Below are positions 1 through 5,732 of a DNA stretch of 6,866 bases, in pieces. How positions within the stretch are numbered: the stretch's first letter is position 1; the number at the start of each line of letters is the position of its first letter. The translations under genes were made by a program, and so were the position numbers. The stretch is from Promethearchaeia archaeon (GTDB lineage: Archaea > Asgardarchaeota > Lokiarchaeia > Sigyniarchaeales > SOKP01), in NCBI GenBank assembly GCA_029856295.1, contig JAHQWS010000132.1:1-6866 (forward strand), given 5' to 3'. Under the pieces are notes generated by a model. The model was not told where the DNA came from. It saw only the letters and a list, made by a program, of their open reading frames with translations, and did no database searches.

Positions 1-303
1 ATTAAAAGCTGCTCTTATCGCACGCCCTATCAAACGTTGGATTTCAAAGGTTCTTCCCCTAGTTTTATCTCTGCTATTTCTTACTTGCGTGGCTCTAGGT
101 AACATACTATATTCTGCTGTAATCCACCCCGTCCCCTTATCTTCTAGGAATTTCGGAACATATTCTAATACTGAGGCAGTGACAATAACTTTAGTATTTC
201 CTTGAGTAATTAATATTGATCCCTCAGGATACTTAAGAAAATTCCTTTCTATTGTTGTACTTCTTATCTCATCATACTTTCGTCCGTCGATTCTTATAGT
301 CAT
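1..303 (-). CDS. rph: RNase PH family 3'-5' phosphorolytic exoribonuclease, N-terminal part (runs off left edge)
   Basis: The minus-strand frame from the ATG at 303-301 to base 1 gives 101 residues with no stop; a TGA at 309-307 lies two codons upstream, so this is the first ATG in the frame. The protein is about the first two fifths of a family usually near 240 residues. Visible signatures are IDGR (5-8), PEGS (26-29), GNTKV (35-39), TAS (42-44), GTGWITAEYSMLPRAT (57-72) and GRTFEIQRLIGRA (83-95). R84 aligns with the phosphate-binding Arg86 of Bacillus RNase PH. The GWITAEYSMLPRAT block is typical of bacterial RNase PH and differs from the corresponding part of archaeal exosome Rrp41. The family trims RNA 3' ends, notably tRNA precursors, using phosphate. 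The loop before GRT is about four residues shorter than in Bacillus. Catalytic residues further on are outside the window. A TATA-like box 47 nt upstream suggests its own promoter rather than readthrough from pheA. Confidence 0.9.
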   Translation of the reverse strand, partial: MTIRIDGRKYDEIRSTTIERNFLKYPEGSILITQGNTKVIVTASVLEYVPKFLEDKGTGWITAEYSMLPRATQVRNSRDKTRGRTFEIQRLIGRAIRAAFN

Positions 304-344
304 CAGTCATTTCTCGAAATTATTCTTACTTTATAGAATAAATA

Positions 345-356
345 AATTATATAATT
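345..356 (-). promoter_or_regulatory. Putative TATA box of rph
   Basis: The palindromic AATTATATAATT is centred about 47 nt before the rph ATG at 303. Archaeal transcription normally begins some 25 nt downstream of the TATA centre, which predicts a start near 325 and a leader of about 20 nt. No good Shine-Dalgarno precedes the ATG. The surrounding sequence is very AT-rich, so the match is suggestive only. Confidence 0.5.
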
Positions 357-363
357 ATTAATG

Positions 364-374
364 TAAAAAATTTT
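364..374 (-). terminator. Putative T-tract terminator after pheA
   Basis: On the minus strand this reads AAAATTTTTTA, with six consecutive T about 33-38 nt after the pheA stop codon and just upstream of the rph TATA box. Archaeal RNA polymerase terminates at oligo-T runs without needing a hairpin. The same 11-mer occurs 39-44 nt after the stop of the zinc-ribbon gene (5123-5133), which supports a terminator role. Confidence 0.45.
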
Positions 375-402
375 CCAATTTCAGATGCTTTAGTTCAAAT
401 AC

Positions 403-1503
403 TTACTTAAATGGATATGACCCTAAAATTTTACACCATATAACATTTTGATTCATTAATTCAAATACTGTTTTGATTTTTGGATCGTCTTTATCTCCTT
501 CAAAATCCATCAAAAAAATATATTCCCATTTTCCTTTTCTCCTTGGACGCGATTCTATTTTTGTAAGATTAATATTAGCATCAGAAAAAACTTTTAATGC
601 TTTATATAAAGCACCTGGTACATGTTTTACGACAAAGACTAATGAAGTTTTAAGTATTTCGCCTTTAATTTGATTTTCTTTTTTAGAAATAATCAGAAAT
701 CGTGTAAAATTTGACGGATTGTCCTCTATATTTGAACTTAGAATTTTTAACCCGTGTATCTTACTCGCGAATTCAGTTCCAATTGCTCCATTTTTCTCAT
801 CGTTTAATTCCTTAACTTTTTGAACAGCTTTAGCAGTTGAATTCATATTTATAAGTTGTGCATTTGGTAAATTTTTTTTCAACCAAGTTCTTACCTGGGC
901 AAACGCTTGTGGATGGGAGTAAAGATGTGTAATTTTTGTTAAATCAGAATCATGTAATGAAATTAAATTTTGAATAACTCTAAGCTCTAATTCTCCATAG
1001 ATAATTAGATTTTTTTCTATTAATAAATCTAAAGTTTCTCTCACTGTGCCCTGTAAGCTGTTCTCAATTGGGATTACTCCAAAATCTAAAATATCTTTTT
1101 CAATATTTTCGAAGATCTCTAAAATTGTTTTACAACCAATAAAATTTGTTCCTGTTTTAGGAAAGAAATCTAAAGCCGCTTGATGGGTAAATGTCCCCTC
1201 AGGCCCTAAATATCCGACTTTAGAAACACTACCTTGTAAATGTTTAGTAGCACCCATTATTTCTTTCCATATAGTTTCAACAATATAAGGTTTTAATAAA
1301 GTTGATTTGTTAGTTATTCTTTGGATAATCTCTTTTTCTCTATGTGGTTGGAATACGTCTAAATTTAATAGTTTTTTAACTTTGCCAATCTCTATTACAA
1401 TCTCTGCTCTTTTATTCAGGAGATTTATTATTTCATCATCAAATTTATCGATTTCTTTCCTGAATTGCTCTAATTCTTTTTTTTTCCTTTCAATATCGTT
1501 CAT
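403..1503 (-). CDS. pheA: Bifunctional chorismate mutase / prephenate dehydratase (P-protein) with ACT domain
   Basis: This 366-residue protein converts chorismate to prephenate and then to phenylpyruvate, the last steps before transamination to phenylalanine. Residues about 8-92 form an AroQ-type all-helical chorismate mutase, with R15, R32, K43 and REKEII (55-60) matching the family pattern. Residues about 95-273 are the prephenate dehydratase: VGYLGPEGTFTHQAA (96-110), IPIENSLQGTV (144-154), SHPQAFAQV (196-204) and NFTRF (265-269), whose Thr267 corresponds to the catalytic threonine of the family. Residues about 285-363 are an ACT domain with GALYKAL (297-303) and ESRP (317-320), the usual phenylalanine-binding motifs, so feedback inhibition by phenylalanine is expected. 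The length suits a full P-protein. It lies 46 nt downstream of pheT on the same strand. No Shine-Dalgarno precedes the ATG, but a TATA-like box overlaps the pheT stop, so it may be cotranscribed, separately initiated, or both. Confidence 0.96.
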   Translation of the reverse strand: MNDIERKKKELEQFRKEIDKFDDEIINLLNKRAEIVIEIGKVKKLLNLDVFQPHREKEIIQRITNKSTLLKPYIVETIWKEIMGATKHLQGSVSKVGYLGPEGTFTHQAALDFFPKTGTNFIGCKTILEIFENIEKDILDFGVIPIENSLQGTVRETLDLLIEKNLIIYGELELRVIQNLISLHDSDLTKITHLYSHPQAFAQVRTWLKKNLPNAQLINMNSTAKAVQKVKELNDEKNGAIGTEFASKIHGLKILSSNIEDNPSNFTRFLIISKKENQIKGEILKTSLVFVVKHVPGALYKALKVFSDANINLTKIESRPRRKGKWEYIFLMDFEGDKDDPKIKTVFELMNQNVIWCKILGSYPFK

Positions 1504-1548
1504 TTTAAATTAACTCAAGATAGATAATAAAAATTAATAACTTGCATA

Positions 1549-1557
1549 TTTATATAA
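1549..1557 (-). promoter_or_regulatory. Putative TATA box of pheA overlapping the pheT stop
   Basis: The minus strand reads TTATATAAA across the last codons and stop codon of pheT. Its centre is about 50 nt before the pheA ATG at 1503, predicting a start near 1527 and a leader of about 24 nt. The match and spacing resemble those of rph, pheS and the zinc-ribbon gene. It could be a chance product of the codons for Leu-Ile-stop. Confidence 0.45.
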
Positions 1558-3229
1558 GTTTTTGAATATTTAATTCAAAAGCAGAGGCAGGAAATTCTAA
1601 TTTAAAATTTAACAACACCTCTGGATGAATCTCACCTATCTCACCAATTTTAATTTCTTTAACAAAAACTTCTCCATATCTACCATCAATATATGTTTCA
1701 TCTTTTCCAGGTTTTATTTCAAAATCATTAAAATATCCTAGAGACATCATAATAAAATCCAAGGTAGATCTAATTTCCGTGAAATCAGCATTTTCATGAT
1801 ATGAAACAGCAGAAAGGTGTAATTCTCTTATTGCACCAGTCTCTTCTTTAGGTTTTAATAGAATAACATCACCAACTTCGAAAATTCTTATCGGTTTTTC
1901 TTCTGATCTATTAAAAAGTAGAGTTTCCATTAATTTGGGTAATATTGCTGTTCTTGCGGTGTCGAATTCTTTTGATACGGGATTTGCGATTTGTATAATC
2001 TCAGATTTCTTAAATTTTTTTCTCATATAATTAAAATTTTTTTCAGAATTAGTCAACATAAAATTTAAGACTTCTAAATATCCTGCACCAATCATAATTG
2101 TTCTTAATTTGTTTGCAAAAGATTCGATTGGATGATACTGTCCAATACATCCCTCTCTAATCGTTAACGGCAAATTGAAATATCCATATCCAATTGCACA
2201 ATCTTCCGTAAAATCAACAGGGTGTATTATGTCGCCTCGAAAAGCAGGAACCCAAATATCTAAATGTCCTTTTTGCTTGGATTTTTTTGCATCCATTCTA
2301 ACTTTCCTAAAGCATTTTATCATTTCAGTTTCTGTTAAATTTAATCCAACATAATCATTTATATAATCAATATTCACTTCCCATTTCGTAGGATCTAAAT
2401 TAGGTGTGATGATTTGCCCCATGCTTCCTTGATAATTCACATTAACATTTTCGATCTTAGCGCCTGTATCTGCAAGCATAGTTGATAAAATATTTAATGC
2501 TAAATTAATAGCTTTATAATCTGTACCTGTTAAGTCTAAAAATAAGTTCTTTGTATCGTCTGTAACTGTTGTTAGGATGCCATTAATAACTGGTGGAAAA
2601 GAAATAACTTCATCATTACTATCTAATAAGAGAGGATATACTTCTTTACCTTCTAATATATGAGCATATTCAATTCCTTTTTCATGTAATAGAAGTATTT
2701 CTTCTAAATTCATAGGATATCCATCACCATGTAAGGGAACAAAACTTACTGAATCTGGTTTTACTGCAAGATATCTATACGGTGGGACAATTTTATCTAA
2801 ATCATGCACTCCAATAGCTACTTTCTTTCTATCCCTTCCTACAGCCCAATGTAGTTGTTCTTGAATGTTCATTAAAGTCGCAACTTCGTCCTCATCTAAA
2901 TTAATATCCCGAATTACACCACAGACTATGTATGGTCTAACCCTATTTACACTAGGATCCACATTCATCTCAATATCCCCGGGAAAAATCGTATAAGAAG
3001 GTAACCCTAATTCCACTTCATAATACCCTTTAAGCGCTCGTGCAATTCCTTCTGGGCTTGAAAAATCAGGTCTATTTGGATTATATTCCACTTTAATCTT
3101 TTGTTCTTCTTCATTCACATCTTCTAAATCTAAACTTATCCACTGTAAATCGTATTCTAATTCTTTTATATTCAATTTACGCCCAACTAATCTTTCTAAT
3201 CTTTCAATTTTTAGATCTAATGTTGGCAT
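1550..3229 (-). CDS. pheT: Phenylalanyl-tRNA synthetase beta subunit, archaeal type
   Basis: This 559-residue protein is the beta subunit of the cytoplasmic heterotetrameric PheRS, which pairs with PheS to charge tRNA-Phe and carries the editing site that clears mischarged Tyr-tRNA-Phe. The length matches archaeal PheT; the N-terminal tRNA-binding EMAP-like domain and the C-terminal anticodon-binding domain of the roughly 800-residue bacterial subunit are absent, as expected. Residues 1-90 are the archaeal N-terminal region, with YNPNRPDFSSPEGIARAL (49-66). The B3/B4 editing domain covers about 95-260 and includes LHWAVGRDRKKVAIGVHDL (126-144). The B5 domain covers about 275-350, with VPAFRGDIIHPVDFTED (327-343). 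The rest is the catalytic-like core, including NPVSKEFDTAR (416-426) and IFEVGDV (449-455). The start at 3229 is chosen for its strong Shine-Dalgarno, GGAGGTG, which overlaps the pheS stop codon. The 12-nt gap to pheS implies coupled expression. Confidence 0.97.
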   Translation of the reverse strand: MPTLDLKIERLERLVGRKLNIKELEYDLQWISLDLEDVNEEEQKIKVEYNPNRPDFSSPEGIARALKGYYEVELGLPSYTIFPGDIEMNVDPSVNRVRPYIVCGVIRDINLDEDEVATLMNIQEQLHWAVGRDRKKVAIGVHDLDKIVPPYRYLAVKPDSVSFVPLHGDGYPMNLEEILLLHEKGIEYAHILEGKEVYPLLLDSNDEVISFPPVINGILTTVTDDTKNLFLDLTGTDYKAINLALNILSTMLADTGAKIENVNVNYQGSMGQIITPNLDPTKWEVNIDYINDYVGLNLTETEMIKCFRKVRMDAKKSKQKGHLDIWVPAFRGDIIHPVDFTEDCAIGYGYFNLPLTIREGCIGQYHPIESFANKLRTIMIGAGYLEVLNFMLTNSEKNFNYMRKKFKKSEIIQIANPVSKEFDTARTAILPKLMETLLFNRSEEKPIRIFEVGDVILLKPKEETGAIRELHLSAVSYHENADFTEIRSTLDFIMMSLGYFNDFEIKPGKDETYIDGRYGEVFVKEIKIGEIGEIHPEVLLNFKLEFPASAFELNIQKLI

Positions 3230-3235
3230 TTTTTA

Positions 3236-3242
3236 CACCTCC
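3236..3242 (-). promoter_or_regulatory. Strong Shine-Dalgarno of pheT at the pheS stop
   Basis: The minus strand reads GGAGGTG, beginning with the last G of the pheS TAG stop codon and ending six bases before the pheT ATG. It is a full complement of the archaeal 16S 3' end (CACCTCC). This fixes the pheT start and suggests reinitiation by ribosomes finishing pheS. It is the only clear Shine-Dalgarno in the window. Confidence 0.85.
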
Positions 3243-4777
3243 TAGTATGATTCTTGCCTCAACCATTTAATTGGATTGATGTATAAATCGCGGATATCCT
3301 TACGCTCATATTTCAGCATTGCTAAGCGTTCAAGCCCTAAGCCCCACGCGAGTACTCGAATAGGATTTTCTATTCCCCACGGATATGTAACTTCGGGTCT
3401 AAATATTCCCGAACCTCCCATCTCTAACCATTCTCCTAATTTATCATAATATACTGCTATCTCCATGCTTGGCTCTGTATATGGGAAAAATCCTGGTCTA
3501 GTGATTACTTTTTCAAATCCGATTTTGTTGTAAAACTCCTTAATTACACCGATTAGATCACATAAAGTTACTCTCTCTCCAATAACAATTCCCTCTATTT
3601 GAGTAAATTCTGCTAAATGAGACTTATCAAGTTTTTCGTTTCTGAATACTCGATCAATTGAAAATACTTTAATTGGGGGGGCCTCGTTATTTCTATGATA
3701 TTCCGCTAGTCTTCTTATGGTTGTCGCTGTTGTGTGGGTTCTTAAGAGCGTTTTCTTAGCAATTTTTTCATCCCATTTATAACCCCATCCTAAAGAGCCA
3801 GAATTTCCTCCACTTTCATGAGTTTCCTTAACAGCTTTAACTCTTTCCTTTTCTGGCAATTTTGCTATTTTAGGATTATTTAAATAGAAAGTATCATGCA
3901 TTTCTCGAGCAGGGTGATCTTGCGGTTGAAATAATGCATCAAAATTAAAGAATGCACTTTCGACAATTGGTCCTCTGATTTCCGTAAAGCCTAAAGAAAT
4001 AAATATTTCTCTAATCTCATTTATTAGATTAACCATAGGATGTAATTTTCCGGCTTTTAATAATGGTCCTGGTTTAGTAACATCAAAAGGTTTTAGATTA
4101 TAATCTTTCCAAGTTCCTGAACTTAGCATTTCCGATGTGATTTTGCTTATTTGCTTTAATTCCTCAATTTCAGACAACTTTATTGCTTTTCCCTTTTCAG
4201 TTAAAGAAATTATTCTTTGTATTTTTTTTGTTTTATTAATCAGCTTTCTTTTATTCAGTATATTATATTGGGTTAATTCTTTCTTAGATAAATCTGAATA
4301 GTTAATTATATCATTTTTTTCAAATTTTTTTAAAAATTTCTCAAGTTCTGTTTCAGGAAATTTATCTGCTATTAGGAAAATTTTACTCTCTCCAGTTGCT
4401 TTACTTTGGGCAATCCATCTATTTTTCTTCATATTAGAAATTCCAATATAAAAAATACTACTCTCCAATTTAGTAGATTTTAATAATTCCTCTATTTCAA
4501 TTTCTTTAAGATTTCGCTCCAATAAAATATTAAGCAATTGACGCTCAGGAAGACCATTTTTTAAGTATGATAGGCCCTCCTCATTTAAAGATAATTGAAA
4601 TATTTCATCTTCCTTAAAACGCCCTAAATTTACATCCATTAAATCATTAATAGATGACATTAGAACGATATAATCAATATTTAATTCCTTTGCGAGATCC
4701 GATGCTTTACAGTCAGCTTGCTTTTCTTTAAGAACTTTAAAAATTTCAATAACTTGCTTTTTAAGCTTAATATCCAT
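3242..4777 (-). CDS. pheS: Phenylalanyl-tRNA synthetase alpha subunit, archaeal/eukaryotic type
   Basis: This 511-residue protein is the catalytic subunit of PheRS; it activates phenylalanine with ATP and transfers it to tRNA-Phe together with PheT. Residues 1-215 form the archaeal/eukaryotic N-terminal extension of winged-helix-like tRNA-contacting modules, rich in lysine and glutamate. The class II core follows: motif 1 around 246-274 (LHPMVNLINEIREIF onward), the substrate-pocket segment PQDHPAREMHDTFY (285-298), motif 2 at about 376-395 with FRNE (378-381) and FTQIEG (391-396), a phenylalanine-site region with FFPYTEPSMEI (430-440), and motif 3 GLGLERLAM (479-487). All the expected class II residues are present, including R379, E381 and R484. 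The ATG at 4777 is the first in the frame, lies about 49 nt after a TATA-like box and lacks a Shine-Dalgarno. Its stop overlaps the ribosome binding site of pheT. A 390-base gap separates it from the upstream zinc-ribbon gene. Confidence 0.98.
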   Translation of the reverse strand: MDIKLKKQVIEIFKVLKEKQADCKASDLAKELNIDYIVLMSSINDLMDVNLGRFKEDEIFQLSLNEEGLSYLKNGLPERQLLNILLERNLKEIEIEELLKSTKLESSIFYIGISNMKKNRWIAQSKATGESKIFLIADKFPETELEKFLKKFEKNDIINYSDLSKKELTQYNILNKRKLINKTKKIQRIISLTEKGKAIKLSEIEELKQISKITSEMLSSGTWKDYNLKPFDVTKPGPLLKAGKLHPMVNLINEIREIFISLGFTEIRGPIVESAFFNFDALFQPQDHPAREMHDTFYLNNPKIAKLPEKERVKAVKETHESGGNSGSLGWGYKWDEKIAKKTLLRTHTTATTIRRLAEYHRNNEAPPIKVFSIDRVFRNEKLDKSHLAEFTQIEGIVIGERVTLCDLIGVIKEFYNKIGFEKVITRPGFFPYTEPSMEIAVYYDKLGEWLEMGGSGIFRPEVTYPWGIENPIRVLAWGLGLERLAMLKYERKDIRDLYINPIKWLRQESY

Positions 4778-4820
4778 ATTATAAAATCCTACTTATTATT
4801 CTTTTCGTTATATTTTTTCT

Positions 4821-4846
4821 AAATATTTAATGTATTTAAATTTTTT
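4821..4846 (-). promoter_or_regulatory. Putative pheS promoter (two TATA-like boxes)
   Basis: Two candidate boxes lie here on the minus strand. TTTAAATA (4840-4833) follows an A-rich stretch that would suit a TFB recognition element, with its centre 59 nt before the pheS ATG. TTAAATATTT (4830-4821) is centred about 49 nt before the ATG, the same spacing as for the other genes of the block. Either predicts a short leader of about 23-33 nt. The pheS-pheT transcript probably begins here. Confidence 0.45.
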
Positions 4847-4949
4847 GGCTACTAAATTGCTTGAAATTGCCCTATCTCAAATTAAATAAAAGATTCTCTA
4901 ATTAAGTAGGTGAATTTTTAATATTAAATTTGCTGGAATATAATTTTAT

Positions 4950-4993
4950 CTGCAGCCAAGAGAATATTATTTAATGTACTACTCTCTTGGCAG
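4950..4993. repeat. Inverted repeat / hairpin in the pheS upstream gap
   Basis: GCCAAGAGA (4955-4963) and TCTCTTGGC (4983-4991) are perfect reverse complements separated by 19 AT-rich bases. An alternative pairing joins CTG (4950-4952) to CAG (4991-4993) and CCAAGAGA to TCTCTTGG, giving 11 pairs with a three-base CAG bulge. The arms are much richer in GC than their surroundings. It lies about 110 nt upstream of the pheS promoter and about 175 nt past the zinc-ribbon stop, with no T-tract directly after it on either strand. It may be a regulatory-protein site or part of an RNA; its function is unknown. Confidence 0.6.
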
Positions 4994-5122
4994 AATAAAG
5001 AAATTAAAGAAAGTTAAATCGTATACATGCTTGTTCGTGAAGCTAATAATATTGAAATCTACATTCATATTTGTTTCTACTCAAGCATTATTACGATTTT
5101 AATATGTTAAAATAAGCATTAC

Positions 5123-5133
5123 TAAAAAATTTT
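5123..5133 (-). terminator. Putative T-tract terminator after the zinc-ribbon gene
   Basis: The minus strand reads AAAATTTTTTA, with six T 39-44 nt after the stop codon at 5168. It is identical to the 11-mer found after pheA (364-374), fitting oligo-T termination by archaeal RNA polymerase. The 12-bp palindrome GGTTTTAAAACC (5143-5154) lies between the stop and this tract. Confidence 0.45.
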
Positions 5134-5142
5134 ACGATTGTA

Positions 5143-5154
5143 GGTTTTAAAACC
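5143..5154. repeat. Perfect 12-bp palindrome GGTTTTAAAACC
   Basis: The sequence is its own reverse complement and starts about 14 nt past the zinc-ribbon stop codon. In an RNA it could only form an intermolecular or very tight fold, so a DNA-level role or chance in AT-rich sequence is as likely as a termination role. Confidence 0.5.
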
Positions 5155-5167
5155 AATTTTGAAATGT

Positions 5168-5602
5168 TTAAGTTTTAGTATCTTGTTTTGGTTTTAAGCT
5201 TTCTTTCTTTTTAGATTCTGTTGGCTTTTTCAACTTTACAGAATAAATCTGTTTAATTTCCATTGGTTTATTACATTTATTGCAGGCATCAGTCTTCTGA
5301 AACACAAAATCTCCTTGTTCATAATTTCTAACTTTGGTTAGCCCACAAAGCCCGCACACTAGGATTTCTAAAGTTTGTCTTATTGGGTCTGGTGTATGTT
5401 TTTGAACCTGCATAATGGTAGTACCAATACATATTAGGAAAAACCCAATGAATAAGTTTGACCATTGATCAGGACCATAACCGAAATACATGAACATAGC
5501 CCCCAGCAAAATGAAAAAAATCACAGCAAGATTTTTTAATGCGCCTTTTAATGTAATTCCTTTCTTTAAAATTTCCTCATCATCGTCTTCTTCATCAATC
5601 AT
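5168..5602 (-). CDS. Small membrane protein with two transmembrane helices and a C-terminal zinc ribbon, function unknown
   Basis: I do not recognise a named family for this 144-residue protein. Residues 1-12 are strongly acidic (MIDEEDDDEE). Two hydrophobic helices follow, about 23-43 and 47-66, joined by a very short turn at GPDQ (43-46), so both ends should lie on the same side, probably the cytoplasm. After a linker come two CxxC knuckles, C83-GL-C86 and C107-NK-C110, 20 residues apart, which is the layout of a zinc ribbon. The tail from about 122 is lysine-rich and probably disordered. Opposite charge at the two ends may allow self-contact or binding to a nucleic acid or protein partner, but that is inference. 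The ATG at 5602 has no Shine-Dalgarno; its presumed leader includes a run of ten A. It is transcribed divergently from DUF1512 and lies upstream of pheS with a likely terminator between, so no link to PheRS is implied. Confidence 0.85.
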   Translation of the reverse strand: MIDEEDDDEEILKKGITLKGALKNLAVIFFILLGAMFMYFGYGPDQWSNLFIGFFLICIGTTIMQVQKHTPDPIRQTLEILVCGLCGLTKVRNYEQGDFVFQKTDACNKCNKPMEIKQIYSVKLKKPTESKKKESLKPKQDTKT

Positions 5603-5732
5603 AGAAAAACAGAAAAGTTTTTTTTTTCCAATAATTAAACGTACTATGCTTTATAATAGAAAAGCATAAATAAATATTATTATTATCAAAATTAGATAAA
5701 TAATCAATCAAATACTTAATTTTTAAATAAAA
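5603..5732. promoter_or_regulatory. Divergent promoter region between zinc-ribbon gene and DUF1512
   Basis: This 130-base region separates two start codons pointing away from each other. For the minus-strand gene, TTATAAAG (5656-5649) is centred about 50 nt before the ATG and predicts a leader of about 24 nt. For the plus-strand gene, TTTATAAT (5651-5657 region) or ATAAATA (5667-5673) are candidates, but the sequence is so AT-rich that no single box stands out. A plus-strand T10 run (A10 on the minus strand) lies at 5618-5627. Confidence 0.5.
5645..5668. repeat. 8-bp inverted repeat over the divergent TATA element (possible operator)
   Basis: TATGCTTT (5645-5652) and AAAGCATA (5661-5668) are perfect reverse complements with an 8-base spacer. 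The repeat covers the TATA-like element of the zinc-ribbon gene and lies at the left side of the DUF1512 upstream region. A dimeric regulator bound here would block TBP/TFB access for at least the minus-strand gene and could affect both. This is a sequence-level suggestion only. Confidence 0.45.

Larger units (their letters stand above)
4778..5167. other. 390-base intergenic stretch between zinc-ribbon gene and pheS
   Basis: No convincing protein gene, tRNA or box C/D pattern is visible on either strand. From right to left it holds a 12-bp palindrome (5143-5154), a T-tract likely to end the zinc-ribbon transcript (5123-5133), a hairpin with 8-9 bp arms (4950-4993) and the pheS promoter region (4821-4846). 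The stretch is long compared with the other gaps in the block (12, 46 and 99 nt), so it may hold an unrecognised RNA or regulatory element. Confidence 0.6.

Noticed and set aside
473..673. Plus-strand open frame of 66 codons inside pheA
   Set aside because: It is antisense to the ACT domain of a clearly conserved gene and has no recognisable motifs or ribosome binding site.
1307..1513. Plus-strand open frame of 68 codons over the start of pheA
   Set aside because: Its Ser/Phe/Leu-rich product is the expected antisense reading of the Lys/Glu-rich chorismate mutase helices.
1550..3229. PheT seeming truncated compared with bacterial PheT of about 800 residues
   Set aside because: The short form without the EMAP-like and anticodon-binding domains is normal for archaea.
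5027..5110. 27-codon plus-strand frame (MLVREANN...) in the intergenic gap
   Set aside because: It has no Shine-Dalgarno, no convincing promoter and no recognisable composition, and frames this short are expected by chance.
5577..5600. Box C-like TGATGA-type repeats on the minus strand
   Set aside because: They are codons for the acidic D/E-rich N-terminus of the zinc-ribbon protein, and no matching box D with suitable spacing was found.
5618..5627. T10 run on the plus strand as a terminator
   Set aside because: No plus-strand gene ends nearby; it lies in the presumed leader of the minus-strand zinc-ribbon gene.
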